Shown here: positions 53,077 through 61,324 of the stretch, one piece after another | How the letters are laid out: the number at the start of each line of letters is the position of its first letter | Numbering within the stretch: position 1 is the stretch's first letter | Source: Paraburkholderia polaris | GTDB lineage: Bacteria > Pseudomonadota > Gammaproteobacteria > Burkholderiales > Burkholderiaceae | Assembly: GCF_012927345.1 (NCBI RefSeq) | Contig: NZ_JABBGJ010000019.1 | Location: 62,001 to 126,000, forward strand | DNA: 64,000 nucleotides | Reading direction: 5' to 3' | The notes under the pieces: model-generated | The model's database searches: none | Told to the model about the DNA's origin: nothing | The model's input: only the letters and a program-made list of their open reading frames with translations | Translations under genes and position numbers: made by a program

Positions 53077-53274
53077 TCAGTCAAGCCGCGCTGGACGGGC
53101 AAGCGTGAGGGCACGAGCGTCCCCAGTGGTCTCGCCCACATAACCTACTTCCTCGCAGAACCATCCTTCGGGCATCGTCGCCGTTGACGTTGCATCTGCT
53201 TGATTCGCGTGAGGCGGGACACGAGTCGATGTGCTGGCAACCAAGGACAACTTCAGGCGGTTGATGGGCGACAT
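53077..53274 (-). CDS. Small peptide gene next to ATP-grasp gene, candidate modified-peptide precursor
   Basis: 65 residues from ATG 53274, with AGGA 7 bases before it; the ORF's earlier in-frame part is spurious. N-terminal MSPINRLKLSLVAS is basic and amphipathic, like a leader; the rest, ADATSTATMPEGWFCEEVGY and beyond, has Glu, Thr, Ser, Trp and one Cys, then ends ALTLARPARLD. No family is recognised. A good ribosome site, codon use like the neighbours and its place upstream of an ATP-grasp gene support it as real. It is not known whether it is modified. Confidence 0.6.
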   Translation of the reverse strand: MSPINRLKLSLVASTSTRVPPHANQADATSTATMPEGWFCEEVGYVGETTGDARALTLARPARLD

Positions 53275-53419
53275 GTCTATGTCCTGTCGTAGAAAAATAG
53301 TCCGGCATAAGCGGAGCCACGAAGCTGCCTGCGCGGAGACTTCAAATCGAGCCCCCAACGTAGGTTACTGGAACCGGACGGAACACAAAGAAGGAACAGA
53401 GGACGAAATAACCGCCTAT

Positions 53420-55282
53420 TCATGCGAACTGCGCGACTCGTAACGAAAGCTCGTCGCGCACTCGCTTGATCACACTGCCCCAGTCATGCGCTGCCGTCTG
53501 GCGAAAAAGCCGCGCACTCGGGTACCAGTGCGTGTCGGCGCGATCGTGCATCCAGCGCCAATCCGGAAAGTGCGGCAGCAGAATCCACACCGGGCGCGCG
53601 AGTGCCCCCGCCAGATGAGCGATCGAAGTGTCGACCGAGATCACCAGGTCGAGTTGTTCGAGCAATGCCGCCGTATCGGCAAAGTCCTCCAATTGGGCAC
53701 CAAACGAGATGACGCCGGCATGCCGCTCCAACACCGCGCGATCCGCGTCGCGGATCTCCGGCTGCGGGATCACCCAGTCAATGCCCGGTAAGTCAAAGCA
53801 GGTTTCGAAAGCTGCGAGCGGAATCGAGCGCAGTGCGTCGTTCTTGAACTGCGGATTGCCGGCCGATGCAAGACCAACCCGCAATCGTCCCGTCGCGCTG
53901 CGGGCCGCAAGCCGCTCGCTCCAGAGCGCTCGCCGCTCCGCGGGGGCGCGAAGATAGCCGGTCGGCTCACGGGTGGTGTCAAGCGCCGTCCGGAGTACGC
54001 GCGGCAGACTGAGCAGCAAGCATTGATGGTCGCCATCGGGTCGCGCGTCGCCGCGCGCAACGACTTCGACACCCCAGTCCCGGCTCACTTCGTCGAACAA
54101 TGGCCGCAGCGGCGGTTGAACCTCGAGGATCACGCGCTGCGCGAGAGCCGCCACCTGCGGCGCATAACGCGCGAACTGGATCGTGTCGCCGAGGCCCTGT
54201 TCGGCAATCAGCAGAATCGTCTTTTCGGCGAGCGGCTCTTCGCCGGACCAACAGGACGGCAGAGTTTCGAGCAGCCGCTGCCCTTCGCGCTTGCCATACG
54301 CACGCCAGCCTCCCGAATAGTCGCCTCGACGCAGCAGCAGGCCCGCCTCGTCGAGCCAGGCCTTATCCCAGTCAGGACGCACGCGACGGGCCGCCTGAAG
54401 GCACGCCAGCGCAGCGTCGTCCGCACGCATCATCGCCAGCGTGTTACCCATATGCCGCAGAGCAGTCGCTCGGTTCGGCTCGAGTTCCAGCGCACGTTCG
54501 AACCAGGGCAGCGCTTGCGCGAGTTGACAGCCTTTGGCCCATGCCAGTCCAATCGACTCGCAAATAGCGGACGTGGATAAAGCGTGGACCGGCAAACACG
54601 GAAAGCTGAGCGGCGCCGGCGGCGTGAGAGTCTGCGCCGCGGCGTCAGCGTCCTGCTGCGTGCGTTCCGAAAGCGCCAGGGCGCGCGACAGCCCCTCCAA
54701 CGCGGCCATGGGCCGGCCGAGTTCAATAAATATTTCGCCAATGCCATAGTGCGCCCATGCCAATGACGGTTCGAGCATGGCCGCGCGTTGGTAGGCGGTG
54801 AGCGCGTCGACTGGTCGGAGCAGCGCAGCCAATGCATCGCCGCGCGCGGCGTGGGCGCATGCGTCGTCGCCATTGCCCGCGACGGCATTGTCCGCTTGCG
54901 CCAGCGCTTCTTTCGGCGCATCAAGCGCAAGGAGCGTGCGCGAATAAGCGAGTTGGAGTCGCGACGCTACCGGGGGATTGTCCACGCCAGATGCATCCGC
55001 GGATGCATCGTCCCCCACAACGGCTTCGAACTGCTCACGCGCCGCGGCATGTTCGCCAGCGGCCGAAAGCGAAAGCGCGAGCCGCGCCTGCAAGCCGGGC
55101 AACGCCGGTGCGGCAATATGTGCCGCCTTTAAAAGAGTGGCGGCGTCCGCATGGCGGCATTGGGCATCGAGGATCGCGGCGAGCCGCGACAATGCGGACG
55201 CGCTCGCGTGCGCGTCGGCGTATGCATCGACTTCCAGACCGGGATGCAGGCCGGCGCACATTCGACAAAGCGGGTCAGTCAT
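53420..55282 (-). CDS. TPR protein with C-terminal glycosyltransferase-like (GT9-type) domain
   Basis: 620 residues from ATG 55282 (MTDPLCRMCAGLHPGLEVDA), though no clear ribosome site is seen; TTG 55345 is an alternative. Residues about 25-320 contain TPR-like helix pairs (ALPWFERALELEPNRATALR is the clearest). The C-terminal half has LLIAEQGLGDTIQFARYAPQ, LRVGLASAGNPQFKNDALRS and LVISVDTSIAHLAGALARPV, the last typical of heptosyltransferase-like GT-B folds. Divergent from fliC, so a role in flagellin or surface glycosylation is a reasonable guess. A 16-base inverted repeat (AAGTTAG/CTAACTT, 55364-55379) stands 82 bases upstream. Confidence 0.82.
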   Translation of the reverse strand: MTDPLCRMCAGLHPGLEVDAYADAHASASALSRLAAILDAQCRHADAATLLKAAHIAAPALPGLQARLALSLSAAGEHAAAREQFEAVVGDDASADASGVDNPPVASRLQLAYSRTLLALDAPKEALAQADNAVAGNGDDACAHAARGDALAALLRPVDALTAYQRAAMLEPSLAWAHYGIGEIFIELGRPMAALEGLSRALALSERTQQDADAAAQTLTPPAPLSFPCLPVHALSTSAICESIGLAWAKGCQLAQALPWFERALELEPNRATALRHMGNTLAMMRADDAALACLQAARRVRPDWDKAWLDEAGLLLRRGDYSGGWRAYGKREGQRLLETLPSCWSGEEPLAEKTILLIAEQGLGDTIQFARYAPQVAALAQRVILEVQPPLRPLFDEVSRDWGVEVVARGDARPDGDHQCLLLSLPRVLRTALDTTREPTGYLRAPAERRALWSERLAARSATGRLRVGLASAGNPQFKNDALRSIPLAAFETCFDLPGIDWVIPQPEIRDADRAVLERHAGVISFGAQLEDFADTAALLEQLDLVISVDTSIAHLAGALARPVWILLPHFPDWRWMHDRADTHWYPSARLFRQTAAHDWGSVIKRVRDELSLRVAQFA

Positions 55283-55363
55283 AAGCGTAATCAAAGGTAA
55301 TGACAAGTGAATGCCGTCATTCTTAATCAGGTCGATGGGCGGCAATGGTCGAAACAGCGGGTT

Positions 55364-55379
55364 AAGTTAGGGCTAACTT
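55364..55379. promoter_or_regulatory. Inverted repeat upstream of the TPR/glycosyltransferase gene
   Basis: AAGTTAG-GG-CTAACTT, perfect 7-base arms. It stands in the gap 55283-55828 between that gene and fliC, which has no other visible gene. Confidence 0.45.
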
Positions 55380-55705
55380 GGGGAATCGCCGTTTTGCTGC
55401 ACTGCAGCATCGAATTACACGCGGACCGGTTCGGCGGGGGCTGAACGAGGCGATGACGCGAGCGGCCACGTCTTCGCGTAGATGCACGGGTGCAGCGCCA
55501 AGGCGGCCGGCAACCCTTCGCGCGAGCGAAAACCGATTCGGGAGGGGCGCCCCCGTCGCAGTACCCGACCCAACCGGCAGCGAACGCGCGCTAATGGTGC
55601 GGTCTGGCCGTTCCGCTGGCTGGTCTGACTGACGATGGAGTGGCTTTCACTCAAGAATCAAGCGCGTTCGGAAAGGTGAAACGTTGTCGCGCTCACTATC
55701 AGTAC

Positions 55706-55732
55706 TAAAGATTTCGAGAACCTATCCGATAA
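55706..55732 (+). promoter_or_regulatory. Sigma-28 (FliA) promoter for fliC
   Basis: TAAAGATT, 11 bases, TCCGATAA: 7/8 and 7/8 matches to TAAAGTTT-N11-GCCGATAA with exact spacing. The -10 ends 96 bases before the fliC ATG, giving a leader of roughly 90 bases. The strongest of the five sites found when context is counted. Confidence 0.85.
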
Positions 55733-55828
55733 CCCATTTAACGACGGCGAATTGACATCGCGATGCACGGCCGTACGTTACGGCGGACTTGCCGAAATGT
55801 GCAAACTATTGAATCTAGGAGCAATTGA

Positions 55829-57700
55829 ATGACTACGGTTATCAATACCAACATTGCGTCGCAAATTGCGCAGAACTATTTGCAGAACAACCAGGCTGCG
55901 GTAACCACCGCGATCACCCAGTTGTCGTCGGGTCTCTCGATCAACAGCGCAGCGGACAACCCCGCCGGCCAAGCGATCGCCACCACGCTGCAAGCGCAGA
56001 TCAACGGCCAGACCGTTGCCCAGCAGAACGCGAGCAACGGCATCTCGCTCGCGCAAACCGGCCAAAGCGCACTCACGCAAATCACGAACAACCTGCAGAC
56101 GATCCGTCAGCTGGCCGTGCAGGCATCGAACGCGTCGAATTCGGCTGCGAACCGCGCGGCGCTGAACCAGGAAGTCCAGCAGTCGCTTGCGCAGATCAAC
56201 ACGATCGCGCAGACCACGAGCTTCAACGGCCAGAACCTGCTTGACGGCTCGTTTGGCACGCAGAACTTCCAGGTCGGCGCGAACGCCGGCCAGACGATCG
56301 GGGTGAACCTGAGCCAGGGCGCGAAGACCTCGCAAATTGGCCAGACCTCAAACACCACGTTCTCGCTGCAAGGCCTGACAACCGGCGGCCTCTCGGCCGA
56401 AGCGCTGAACATCTCCCTGGGCGGATCGCCTGCCGTCACGGTCGGCACCCCCGTGGCGGGCAGCGGCAACCCTGGTCAGAGTTCAGACAGCGCGTACGCC
56501 GCAGCAACAGCGATCAACAATACGGACATCACCGGCCTCACGGCTAGCGCGACGAACACGCAGACTGCGACGTTCACCAGCATCGCCAACGGCAGCACCA
56601 CTGCAGCCACCGAAACCTTCAACCTGACGATCAACGGCACCAATGTGTTCGGCTCGGCAGGTGTTTCGATCGCCGCCGGCGGCTCGGTGGGCGCAACGAC
56701 CGTGCTCAACGCGATCAACGCTGCGTCGGGCACCACCGGTGTGACGGCGTCGCTCGCCGCTGACGGCAAGACGTTCACCTTCAACGCAGCGGACGGTAGC
56801 AACATCTCGATCAGCCAGGGCACCACCGGCGCTGACATTGCAGGCGGCCTGAGCAATACGGCGCAGAAGATCAATAGCGCCACCGCCAACGGCACCCTTT
56901 CCGCGCTGGTTGCGACCACCGGCGGCAGCGCCGAATCGACGGGCACGCTGTATGGTTCCGTCACGCTGTCATCGGCCAGCTCGATCTCGCTTTCCGGCAA
57001 GGGTGCGGACGACATCGCGGCGCAAACTGACAACTCCACGAACACCGCCGACAATCTGCAAACGATCCAGACGTACACGGCAACGGCTACACCGGCCGAC
57101 GCCACTGCAGGTACCCTGAATATTTCCGGCGGGAACCTCGGCGCCAACGTGGCGATCACCGTCCACGCAAACGATACGGCAACGACGATCTCCCAAAGCA
57201 TCAACGCGAACGCGAAACTGCAAGCTGCAGGCATCAGCGCGAGCGTGAACACGCAAGGTGAGCTGGTCTTGACTGACAGCCAGGCCACGCCGGGCTCGAA
57301 CCTCACGATCTCGGACGGCGGCGGTTCTGTGTCGGGTCTGTCCGGCGGCGGCGTCCAGCAAAACAGCTACGTCGCTTCGGCGAGCGGCTCGCTTGCAGAC
57401 GCCAACGTACTGACGGTGGCAGGCGCACAACAGACGATCGAGACCGTGGATGCTGCGCTGAACCAGGTCAGCACGCTTCAAGGCCAGCTGGGCGCCGTGC
57501 AGAACCGCTTCACGTCGATTATTTCGAACCTGACCTCGTCGGTGCAAAACGCTCAGTCGACGCAGTCGTCGATCGAGGACACGAACTACGCCGCGGCAAC
57601 GTCGTCGCTCTCGCGTGCCCAAGTGCTGTCGCAAGCTGCTCAAGCGATGGTCGCGCAAGCGAACCAGTTGCCGCAGCAGGTTCTGAAGCTGCTCCAGTAA
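55829..57700 (+). CDS. fliC: FliC, flagellin
   Basis: 623 residues from ATG 55829 (AGGAG before it). N-terminal D0/D1 helices (INTNIASQIAQNYLQNNQAA with LSSGLSINSAADNPAGQAIA) and C-terminal D1/D0 (SIEDTNYAAATSSLSRAQVL and LSQAAQAMVAQANQLPQQVL) define flagellin. The middle (about 180-530) is a Ser/Thr/Asn/Gly-rich D2/D3 region with the LTINGT hook. It is longer than the 380-500 residues common in Burkholderia flagellins. Many surface Ser/Thr residues and glycosyltransferase-like genes on both sides make O-glycosylation likely but unproven. Confidence 0.97.
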   Translation: MTTVINTNIASQIAQNYLQNNQAAVTTAITQLSSGLSINSAADNPAGQAIATTLQAQINGQTVAQQNASNGISLAQTGQSALTQITNNLQTIRQLAVQASNASNSAANRAALNQEVQQSLAQINTIAQTTSFNGQNLLDGSFGTQNFQVGANAGQTIGVNLSQGAKTSQIGQTSNTTFSLQGLTTGGLSAEALNISLGGSPAVTVGTPVAGSGNPGQSSDSAYAAATAINNTDITGLTASATNTQTATFTSIANGSTTAATETFNLTINGTNVFGSAGVSIAAGGSVGATTVLNAINAASGTTGVTASLAADGKTFTFNAADGSNISISQGTTGADIAGGLSNTAQKINSATANGTLSALVATTGGSAESTGTLYGSVTLSSASSISLSGKGADDIAAQTDNSTNTADNLQTIQTYTATATPADATAGTLNISGGNLGANVAITVHANDTATTISQSINANAKLQAAGISASVNTQGELVLTDSQATPGSNLTISDGGGSVSGLSGGGVQQNSYVASASGSLADANVLTVAGAQQTIETVDAALNQVSTLQGQLGAVQNRFTSIISNLTSSVQNAQSTQSSIEDTNYAAATSSLSRAQVLSQAAQAMVAQANQLPQQVLKLLQ

Positions 57701-57737
57701 GGCAACATAGCAATCCAGCAGTAACCTCGTAGTACAA

Positions 57738-57765
57738 GGCCGGCGCTCTCGCGCCGGCCGGTTTT
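57738..57765 (+). terminator. Terminator after fliC
   Basis: GGCCGGCGC (57738-57746) and GCGCCGGCC (57751-57759) around TCTC, followed by GGTTTT. It separates fliC from fliD, which therefore needs its own promoter in 57766-57917 or read-through. Confidence 0.85.
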
Positions 57766-57917
57766 GGAGGCGGCGTTTTTGCGGCCCTCTCGCAGCGTTT
57801 TCGCGCCGCCCCCAAAACCGACGCACCTCCGGCGCGACGCGCGCCCCGCGCCCACGCGCTGGCGATGCTTGCAGCGAGTAAGGCGCGACGCACCACACTA
57901 GAAGGCACAGGCTACTT

Positions 57918-60299
57918 ATGTCCACCCCGATTTCTGCGACTGGCAGCACGGCAACGACCGCCACCACGGGCACAGGCACGTCGGCGACGACGAGTAACGC
58001 GACGGTGCCGTCCGCGTCGTCGATCATCTCGTCGGCCGCGCTCGGCATCGGCACTACGGTGCCGATCAGCCAGGTGCTGACGGGCCTGATGCAGGTCGAG
58101 AGCATTCCGCTCACCCAGTTGCAAAATCAGGTGACCGGCGTGAACACCGAGATCTCGGCGTACGGCCAGCTGAACTCGGCACTCTCTACATTCCAGCAGT
58201 CGCTCGCGGCGCTGACGAGGCCGACCGAATTCAACTCGTACACTGCCACGTCCAGCAATACGGCCGCAGTCACCGCGAGCGCCGTCATCGGCGTGCAGGC
58301 CGGCACCTATACGGTCAACACGACGCAGTTGGCGCAGGCGCAATCGCTTGCCACGGCCGGCCAGGCCAGCCTGAACACGAGCCTCACGTCGGGCAGCGCC
58401 ACGTCGACGGTCACCATCGCGTTCGGCACACAGAACGGTTCGACCTTTACGCAAAACGCGGCGCAACCGGGTGGCAGCATCACGATCAACAGCGGCAACA
58501 ACACGCTGGCGGGCCTGCGCGACGCCATCAACAGCGCCAACCTCGGCGTCACGGCGACGATCGTCAACGACGGCAGCAACACCCCATACCATTTGGTGCT
58601 GACTTCGAATCAGACCGGCGCCAATGAAAGCATGCAGGTATCGGTGCAAGGCGACTCCGGTCTGGCTTCCATGTTGACCTACCCGCCGGGCACAGGCGAT
58701 ACGATGACGCAGACCGTCAAGGCCCAGGACGCCAACCTGACGGTCAACGGTCTGTCGCTCACCAGCTCGTCGAATTCGGTCGGCACCGCCGTGCCGGGGC
58801 TGACGCTGAACCTCCAGCAGACAGGAACGTCGACGGTCTCGGTAGCCGCCAATACGAGCTCGGTCCAGACCGACATCGACAACTTCGTGTCAGCCTACAA
58901 CACGCTGCACAGCACGATCGGCCAACTGACCGCCTACAATCCGGGTGGCACCAACGGCCCCCTGATCGGCGACGCCACCACCATGCAGATCCAGAACCAG
59001 CTGCAAACGGTGCTCGCCAGCGGCTTGACCGGAACGGGAAGCGGCTACTCGTCTCTCGCCGCCGTCGGAATCGGGCTCGACTCCGACGGCACGCTGTCGG
59101 TCGACGATACGGCGCTGTCGCAAGCCCTGCAAAGCAACCCGAGCCAGTTCTCCGCGCTGTTCGGCACGGCCGGTGCGGCGACGAACAGCAATGTCACGTT
59201 CCTGGTCGGCGGCACCAACACGCAGCCGGGCTCGTACGCCGTCAACATCACGCAACCCGCGACGAACGGGACGTTCGCCGGCTCGTCGACGCCGACCTAC
59301 GACACGGCGACCGGCTCGATTGCGTTGAGCGGCTCGACCACGATCGCATCCGGAACCAGCATGACGGTGACGATCAACGGCACGCAACAGACCGTCAATT
59401 TGACGCCACTCACCAACGCCACTCCAGCCGCCGTTGCGGCGCAACTGCAATCGGATTTCAGTAGCGCTGGCTTGACAGCCACCGTTACGCAGAACAACGG
59501 CGTGTTGAGCGTGACGCCGCCGTCCGGCCAGACGATCTCGATCGCGGACGGCACGAGCAACGGCGCAACGCAGCTCTTTGGCGGTAGCATCAGTCAAGCC
59601 AACTCGACCACCATCCCCACTGGCGGCATGTCGCTCGCGGTGGCGGTGGACGGATCCCCGGCCAGCATCACGGTTCCCCAGGGAATCTACACGTCGTCGC
59701 AACTCGCGACGGCACTGCAGACAGCCATCAACACCAACAGCACGCTGCAGCAGGCGGGCGTGTCGGTGAATGTGACGCAAGCCAACGGCATCTTGAGCAT
59801 CGCCTCGGCAAGTTACGGCTCGACTTCGTCGGTCAACATTTCCGGTTCGGGCGCCACGCAACTGTTCGGGGGTTCGGCCACGTCCACGAGCGGATTCAAC
59901 GTGGCCGGGACTATTAACGGCGTTACGGCGACCGGAAGTGGTCAAATACTGACGGCGGGTAACAGCGGTCCCACGGCAGGGCTGATGATCCAGGTGACAG
60001 GCAACGCCACCGGAGCGCTCGGTAACGTGAACTATTCGCAAGGCTTCGCATCGCTTCTCAACTCGATCGTGACAAGTGCGACCGCGCCGACGAGCGGTTC
60101 GATTGCTAGTGCGACCAACACCTTGAACACCCAGGTCACCTCGCTGCAGACCCAGGAAACCAGCTTACAGACCTACATTTCGCAGGTGCAGCAGCAGTAC
60201 ACCACGCAGTTCGCTGCATTGAACGCCATAGTAGTGCAGATGCAATCGACCGCAAGCTTCCTGCAGTTGACGTTCAACCCGCCGACGTCAGCCTCCTGA
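57918..60299 (+). CDS. fliD: FliD (HAP2), filament cap protein, oversized
   Basis: 793 residues from ATG 57918. N-terminal FliD domain (SSAALGIGTTVPISQVLTGL with MQVESIPLTQLQNQ) and C-terminal FliD domain ending TQFAALNAIVVQMQSTASFL. FliD caps the filament and folds flagellin subunits. The usual core runs to about SQALQSNPSQFSALFGTAG (residue 420); then about 270 residues of extra repeats follow, with recurrent SVNISGSGATQLFGGS and NGATQLFGGS segments, before the C-terminal helix. E. coli FliD has 468 residues. It heads fliD-fliS-fliT. Confidence 0.96.
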   Translation: MSTPISATGSTATTATTGTGTSATTSNATVPSASSIISSAALGIGTTVPISQVLTGLMQVESIPLTQLQNQVTGVNTEISAYGQLNSALSTFQQSLAALTRPTEFNSYTATSSNTAAVTASAVIGVQAGTYTVNTTQLAQAQSLATAGQASLNTSLTSGSATSTVTIAFGTQNGSTFTQNAAQPGGSITINSGNNTLAGLRDAINSANLGVTATIVNDGSNTPYHLVLTSNQTGANESMQVSVQGDSGLASMLTYPPGTGDTMTQTVKAQDANLTVNGLSLTSSSNSVGTAVPGLTLNLQQTGTSTVSVAANTSSVQTDIDNFVSAYNTLHSTIGQLTAYNPGGTNGPLIGDATTMQIQNQLQTVLASGLTGTGSGYSSLAAVGIGLDSDGTLSVDDTALSQALQSNPSQFSALFGTAGAATNSNVTFLVGGTNTQPGSYAVNITQPATNGTFAGSSTPTYDTATGSIALSGSTTIASGTSMTVTINGTQQTVNLTPLTNATPAAVAAQLQSDFSSAGLTATVTQNNGVLSVTPPSGQTISIADGTSNGATQLFGGSISQANSTTIPTGGMSLAVAVDGSPASITVPQGIYTSSQLATALQTAINTNSTLQQAGVSVNVTQANGILSIASASYGSTSSVNISGSGATQLFGGSATSTSGFNVAGTINGVTATGSGQILTAGNSGPTAGLMIQVTGNATGALGNVNYSQGFASLLNSIVTSATAPTSGSIASATNTLNTQVTSLQTQETSLQTYISQVQQQYTTQFAALNAIVVQMQSTASFLQLTFNPPTSAS

Positions 60300-60345
60300 G
60301 GACGTTCGTCATGCAGGGCCCGCTAATATAAGGAAGGGAGCAATC

Positions 60346-60780
60346 ATGTATTCGCCTCAAAAATTCGGCGCAGATAGCTACGCGCGCATCGGTGTGGAAA
60401 GCGGCGTACTAGGCGCGAGCCCTTACGAACTCGTCGCTCAGCTTTTCGAAGGGGCGCGTCGCGCCGTCCGCATGAGCCGTTTGCATATGCTTAACGGCAA
60501 CATCGCCGAGAAAGGCAGGTTGATATCGCATGCAATCGTGATCATCGGCGGCGGCTTGCAGCAAGGGTTGAATCTCGAGAAAGGCGGCGAACTCGCGCAA
60601 CGCCTCGACGGTCTTTACGAATATATGAAGCGTCGCTTGCTCGAAGCCAATCTGAACAATGACCCGGCACGGCTTGAGGAAGTCGACAATCTGCTCGGTA
60701 CGATCGAGGACGGTTGGAAAGGCATCAAAGATCAGGTCGCCAGTGCCGCATCGCCGGCCCGCGTGTCGACCTCGAGGTGA
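60346..60780 (+). CDS. fliS: FliS, flagellin export chaperone
   Basis: 144 residues with GGAAGGGAG before the ATG. Start PQKFGADSYARIGVESGVLG and then SPYELVAQLFEGARRAVRMS; helices with EKGRLISHAIVIIGGGLQQG and DGLYEYMKRRLLEANLNNDP are the FliS bundle. FliS binds the C-terminal helix of flagellin and stops early polymerisation. It lies 46 bases after fliD and 6 before fliT. Confidence 0.97.
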   Translation: MYSPQKFGADSYARIGVESGVLGASPYELVAQLFEGARRAVRMSRLHMLNGNIAEKGRLISHAIVIIGGGLQQGLNLEKGGELAQRLDGLYEYMKRRLLEANLNNDPARLEEVDNLLGTIEDGWKGIKDQVASAASPARVSTSR

Positions 60781-60786
60781 CGGAAT

Positions 60787-61134
60787 ATGGATGCTCCCAG
60801 CACGCATGAGCAGTTGTTCCAGCGCTATGAGACCATCGCGCACCTGTCGGACAACATGTTGAAGGCAGCCCGACAAGACGACTGGGATAGGGTCATCGCG
60901 TTGCAACAACACTATTCCGCCCTCGTCGATACGCTTCGGCCAGTACATGGCCGCTTCTCGTTCGACGTATCACAGCGGGCACGCCTCGACGCGCTGCTTC
61001 GCCGCATTCTTTCGGACGAGACAGAGGTGCGCGAGCGTGTGGCGCCGCGGCTTGCGCGTCTTTCCGCGCTGATTGCAAGTAATCGGCAATCCCTGGCCCT
61101 GCACAACACGTACGGGCTGCCGCGCTACGGTTGA
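60787..61134 (+). CDS. fliT: FliT-like flagellar chaperone
   Basis: 115 residues. Short all-helical protein (HEQLFQRYETIAHLSDNMLK, LDALLRRILSDETEVRERVA) in the fliT position after fliS. FliT is the FliD chaperone and, in enterics, also binds FlhC in FlhDC to hold it back. FliT sequences vary widely, so the assignment rests on size, helices and place. Confidence 0.85.
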   Translation: MDAPSTHEQLFQRYETIAHLSDNMLKAARQDDWDRVIALQQHYSALVDTLRPVHGRFSFDVSQRARLDALLRRILSDETEVRERVAPRLARLSALIASNRQSLALHNTYGLPRYG

Positions 61135-61324
61135 CCTGAGCGCCGGGAGCCAACGCTTAGTCCTTCCCGCGAACAGAAGCCAATTTGCGGTTCATTTTGC
61201 GGCGTCTACACATGCCGCCGCCATATACACTGCGGCCTAAACTGCGCTCGCACAGCATGCGCTTGTTCCCGCTTGCACCCAGTCCTTGAGCGAAGCGGAC
61301 CCCACAGCACCATGGCGGACACAA

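Noticed and set aside
61286..61324. TTG at 61286 as start of the acetyltransferase-TPR-OGT gene
   Set aside because: In frame, but the ATG at 61325 begins a sensible N-terminus; TTG lacks a clear ribosome site. Kept only as an alternative.
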